Assembly: GCA_905221605.1 (NCBI GenBank)
Contig: CAJNDS010002288.1
Span: 62,001 to 126,000, forward strand
From: Symbiodinium natans
Taxonomy: Eukaryota; Sar; Dinophyceae; Suessiales; Symbiodiniaceae
Length of the DNA: 64,000 nucleotides
Direction of reading: 5' to 3'
Made by a program: the position numbers and the translations under genes. The notes below the pieces were generated by a model. It was not told the DNA's origin and ran no database searches. It was given only the letters and a program-made list of their open reading frames with translations. Each line of letters begins with the position of its first letter. The first letter of the stretch is position 1. Of the stretch, positions 60,506 to 64,000 are shown one piece after another.

Positions 60506-61220
60506 ACAAAATTGCAAATGTGCAGGAATGGAGTGTTCGAGGTACAGTAACTTGTTCATGCCTTCTCAGAAATTTATACTGGGGTTCGGGGCACTAGTGG
60601 TTTTAAGACAGGGTTTTTGAAGCTTTGCTGTCTTGATGTTGGGGTTTCCAGGGAACCGTATAGCTAAAACCACATCTCCGGAGACAGGCACGTGCGGACC
60701 CAAACATCTCACGCGCACCCTTGGGCGCGTCGGCGATTGAGCTTTCTGAGAGCTGGACCGGCAATGGTCTTCATGGGCTTTGGGGTGAGGGCTTAGGAAA
60801 AGGCTCAAAGATGAGGCAGGGTTGAGGTGTGGGATATGGGTATTTTTCAGGATTTAGAGAGTAGTTTGGATGTAGGGTTACATGGTAGTGTGTATACATA
60901 TACATATGTACATACACTTTTTAATTCAACGCCTTTTTCTGCGGGGGGTTAAGTTGGGGGTCCAGGGGAGGGGGACGGGGTGGGGGAGAGGGGAGAGCGG
61001 GGTGGCGGGGTGGCGGGGTGGCGGGGTGGTGGTGGGGGCAGAGGGCCAGGGGCAGGTACATCCTAATCCTTGCTTAGGGTTTAGGGTTTAGGGTTTAGGG
61101 TTTAGGGTTTGGCGTTTGGGGTTTAGGGTTTAGGGTTTGGGGTTTAGTGTTCTGAGAGCGCAAGCCTCTTCAACACCTTCATGCCCAAGAAGCGAAAAAA
61201 AGAAGTTTCAAACCTTGTTG
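60506..61220. other. No gene recognised
   Basis: Unassigned sequence runs to 60900, a G-rich (GGGGTGGCG)n stretch occupies 60960-61035, a TTTAGGG array 61075-61150, and a short basic frame NTFMPKKRKKEVSN lies near 61170. Confidence 0.5.
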
Positions 61221-61342
61221 CTGGGATGTTCCCCTCATACTAGCAGTCCTTAAAAGGGATTTTGATAGGGGGGAGGGGTAGGGGAGTACTGTCATCCCTA
61301 TTCCCTATTTAAGGTTTTTTAGTAGAAGGGTGAACATCCCAA
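61221..61342. repeat. F1 element copy
   Basis: CTGGGATGTTCCCCTCATAC, TAGCAGTCCTTAAAAGGGAT and right arm GAAGGGTGAACATCCCAA, with a G-rich insertion in the middle. Confidence 0.8.
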
Positions 61343-61392
61343 CCCAACGCTACAAGCTGCAGCAACGAAGAGACACTGCCAAGTGCGGCTGC

Positions 61393-61575
61393 CTACTTGG
61401 AGGTTCAGGGCACTTAGCAACCAAGTTACAAGTGTAGTTATAACCCACTTCTATAAGCTCCTTATGTACCCCCAAGTACCATGAACCCCCAAGTAGGGTG
61501 GTTTCATGTATAGGAGGTTTATAGGGGGCGTATAGGGGATATATAGGGGGTTCCTAAGTACCATGAACCTCCAAC
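61393..61575 (+). repeat. F2 element plus partial second right end
   Basis: TACTTGGAGGTTCAGGGCAC...GTACCATGAACCCCCAAGTA (61394-61497), then another right end CTAAGTACCATGAACCTCCA at about 61553-61572. Confidence 0.7.
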
Positions 61576-61680
61576 AAACCCAACCCTAAACCCTAAACCC
61601 TAAAGTACTACGCTGCAGGATGCGCAAAGTACGTGATGGCAAGGCCTCGCTGGCGGAGACCAACTTAGCTTTGTGTCGCC

Positions 61681-61770
61681 TGGCCTTTTAGGGTTTAGGG
61701 TTTAGGGTTTGGGGTTTAGGGTTTAGGGTTTAGGGTTTAGGGTGTAGGGTTTAGGGTTTAGGGTTTGGGT
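61681..61770 (+). repeat. Telomere-like array, last in window
   Basis: About 12 TTTAGGG-type units. No telomeric repeat was seen from here to the end of the window. Confidence 0.95.
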
Positions 61771-62147
61771 AGTGCACCGTCATGTGCTCTCTTTTTTCGC
61801 CAATGGCCATGTTTGTGGGAGTACCGGAGTCGTGGGGCAAGCTGCCTTACCTCCGCACCTAAATCCCATAAAGCCCTCAAAGCCACAAGCCTACGCCAGA
61901 ACAGGAAGACATATGGTTTTAACTCCCCATTACCCTTTACCTAGGGTCTATTGGAATTTTCGTCGAACCCTGACCCTTTGTTCACTTGGCAGGTACCAGG
62001 TCCATTTTCTAACCGAATAAAGTTGTCGCGATGCACGCGGGGCATTTCCATTTTCTTAGCGCACCCCCCCCCCCCGCCCCCACCCCCCAGTCCATATAGC
62101 AGACTCAAACACAGACCCTTCAACAAGAACACACCGCAGACCCAACA

Positions 62148-62293
62148 GAAGCCACCATGCTATGGAGACAACAGGTTTGGCCAATGTGACGTGCCGATTT
62201 GGGACCAGTTTTGGCAGTCTCAGCGGGCAATTCTCATACTTGTGCAGTTCGTGCAGGTGGTCAGCTCGTCTGCTTTGGCGAAGTGTGATGCAC
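62148..62293 (+). pseudogene. RCC1-like repeat fragment with 1-nt frameshift
   Basis: CYGDNRFGQCDVP (62157-62197) is followed in the next frame by DLGPVLAVSAGNSHTCAV then RAGGQLVCFGEV and a stop (to 62290). Together they form most of one RCC1-type beta-propeller blade plus the start of the next (GDNxxGQCxxP...AGxxHTCAV...G.LVCFG). RCC1-like repeats act in protein binding or nucleotide exchange. A single missing base between the two parts and the immediate change to AT-rich sequence afterwards suggest a truncated gene copy. Confidence 0.65.
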
Positions 62294-64000
62294 GCAGAAA
62301 AACGCTACACAGTGTTTACCCTCAAACCTTCAGCAGTTCAAATCTCAGACATTGCTTATCATTACCTTCCACTTTATTCAACTTTGACCTTTTTCACTTT
62401 CAGCATTTTCTATCGCATATATATATATATAGAGGCTGTAATTTCCGACTCTTTAGTTTTTCATTTGGTTTTCGCGACCTAGGTATTTTAACTTTGTCGC
62501 CTACATCTACATCAGGATATACGCGGTTCTTCTTGCCCTTCATCGTTAACTTTATTTTCACTTTGAATTGGCTACTGGGTTTTCGGGCTTCGTCGCCGAG
62601 TGCTATACTAACATGTTATCTTTAGGTATGTTTTCTAGATATAACAAAAACCTTCAGAACAATTATTCCAAAAGAGCATTCTTGTGTATGATCAAACATT
62701 TCAAGCGCAACACGAGAGCGCTACAAGCAACCTGCCACAACTGCAAGAAAATCGCATAACACAACAGGTTAGCACTAAAGTACAAAATCCAATCAACAGT
62801 TGATATCCGCAAACACCGACAAACAAAAGACCGAGGCAAACAGTGCATAAGACAAAAGCCACGACAAACACCACAATAGGGGAACGAATGCAGAAGGCAA
62901 AGAATGACAACACTTCTAACATCTTCTCTATAGATGTAATGTGTTATGAGCTTAAATTTGACAAAGACCGTGTCATTCAAACCGCCTTCAAAGATGCAGA
63001 ACGCAGACCTTCAGTTCATTCTTAGAAAGAGCCGAAAAGAGCACATGTAACATCCGCCAGATACATGGAGGACTTGGTTGGGGATCGAATTTTCAGATAT
63101 GAGAAAGAGACCAAACCCACATCTAAAAAGTTAACGGATACAGTCAACACAGACCCAGTGTTAGAAGATGACCTATATCATGCAGAGCAGTATATCGAAT
63201 GTATTCAAAGCTAGGTAGCTGACGATACAGATTTTAAACCCGCAGAACAGGATAAATTAACAAATATCGAATATGTAAGCATGTATACTAAATACAGTCA
63301 AACACCTTTAGACCCCGAGTTTGAAACCTTCAAGGAAGCAATACAAGTCCAACAGTATAAAGAAAACGAGTGTTGGTTTAACACCAGAACTGGTTGGTAT
63401 AAGGATTCGCTCATGAGTGAGAAGCGCAGGGTGAAGAACAGTTACAAAAGAAAGTATGCTAAAACTGATGAATAAGACCGGAGAGGATTTCAAAACGAAC
63501 TGGGCATCAATGCAGGACATGGTGCCAGTGTTTGAACATTACGGCATTCAAGTAAGGATATTTAACTCCTTCATAAAGCCCATTTCAAATACTCGCCTGC
63601 CAAGTACAACTGCCATGATATACCAACATTATATGCCATAGTTAAAAAACAAAGCGCATCTACCCAGCAAAATGGCAGCCTACAGAAATGACGGCAGATG
63701 GTGGTAGTCCGCGAGAAACAAGATGCATCGGTTATGGCATCCCTAGATTGCCACGTAAACGAGAAAGACGAACCCACGCATGAAAAACAACAGTTTTTGA
63801 ACGGCCTCAAGAAATTCAGAGAGAAGGACGAAAAGACATTAATCTGTTATGGTAATGACAGACTACGAAAAGCAAACGATGAAACGAACAATTCCGTAAA
63901 GCAACTGTTGATGAAGAGGAAAGACCAGAACCGCAGCCCGAACCGAGAAACCTAAATCCGATATTGATAAAGTGTTTAATCAGGTCCATCAGTTGCTATT
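62294..64000 (+). pseudogene. AT-rich region with broken mobile-element-type ORF
   Basis: Composition changes to AT-rich without telomeric repeats. From about 62843 successive + strand frames separated by stops and frameshifts give a lysine- and glutamate-rich protein: 62843-63025, about 63062-63212, 63215-63475 (contains ENECWFNT and SEKRRVK), 63456-63580 continued in another frame to 63668, and 63698-63955. Cysteine and aromatic patterns, and a vague resemblance from memory to large element-encoded DNA polymerase-type proteins of protists, suggest a decayed mobile element. I cannot name the family with confidence. The sequence runs off the end of the window. Confidence 0.4.

Overview
The window looks like nuclear DNA of a dinoflagellate. 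Four things point there. (1) TTTAGGG-type telomeric repeats and variants are interspersed through most of it in both orientations. (2) Its recognisable genes are the P-type pentatricopeptide (PPR) proteins with the ISACEKGGEWQMAL signature and the ankyrin proteins with a ubiquitin-like N-terminus that are greatly expanded in dinoflagellates. (3) Exons rejoin in frame when AG|G acceptors are paired with GT, GC or GA donors, the non-canonical rule known from dinoflagellates. (4) A decayed cox1 fragment of alveolate type is present. Nothing bacterial is seen. All recognisable genes lie on the + strand.

Layout. 1-5390: telomere-like repeats, small palindromic elements and two weak PPR scraps. 5391-10274: an ankyrin gene rebuilt from ATG to stop over nine exons; one exon-exon junction is unresolved. 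11924-12425: nuclear cox1 fragment. 12718-13501: split PPR repeat. 15530-20100: a compound satellite locus almost free of telomeric repeats; its 42-bp unit is open in all six frames. 20627-21226: split PPR repeat. 22-25 kb: simple and short-period repeats and an Arg/Ser-rich coding-like stretch. 25984-39734: a succession of PPR exons, several pairs joining in register across large repeat-filled introns, ending in a 14-repeat PPR exon. 40-48.9 kb: mostly repeats with a few orphan coding-like pieces. 49012-53339: exons of a second ankyrin gene whose introns are largely telomeric repeats. 53911-56342: a second large PPR gene with at least 17 near-identical repeats. 57-61.8 kb: repeats and ankyrin scraps. 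62148-64000: an RCC1-like fragment, then AT-rich sequence with a broken large ORF of mobile-element type.

The main observation is how the repeats relate to the genes. Several introns are themselves repeats. An 88-bp GT-AG intron of the ankyrin gene is a telomeric tract between two 22-nt near-identical copies that carry the splice sites. A 101-bp GT-AG intron of the first PPR gene is one complete copy of a dispersed palindromic family and is flanked by a 6-nt duplication. One intron of the ankyrin gene and one of the second PPR gene share a further repeat sequence. This is the structure expected of introner-like elements (transposable elements that create introns), here extended to interstitial telomeric repeats.

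At least seven dispersed short inverted-repeat families were recognised by eye and are called F1-F7 here. Exon boundaries were inferred by joining reading frames and by the 33-residue ankyrin and 35-residue PPR registers, not by transcripts. No tRNA, rRNA or CRISPR array was recognised. Apart from the splice signals and duplications noted, no promoter element could be supported.
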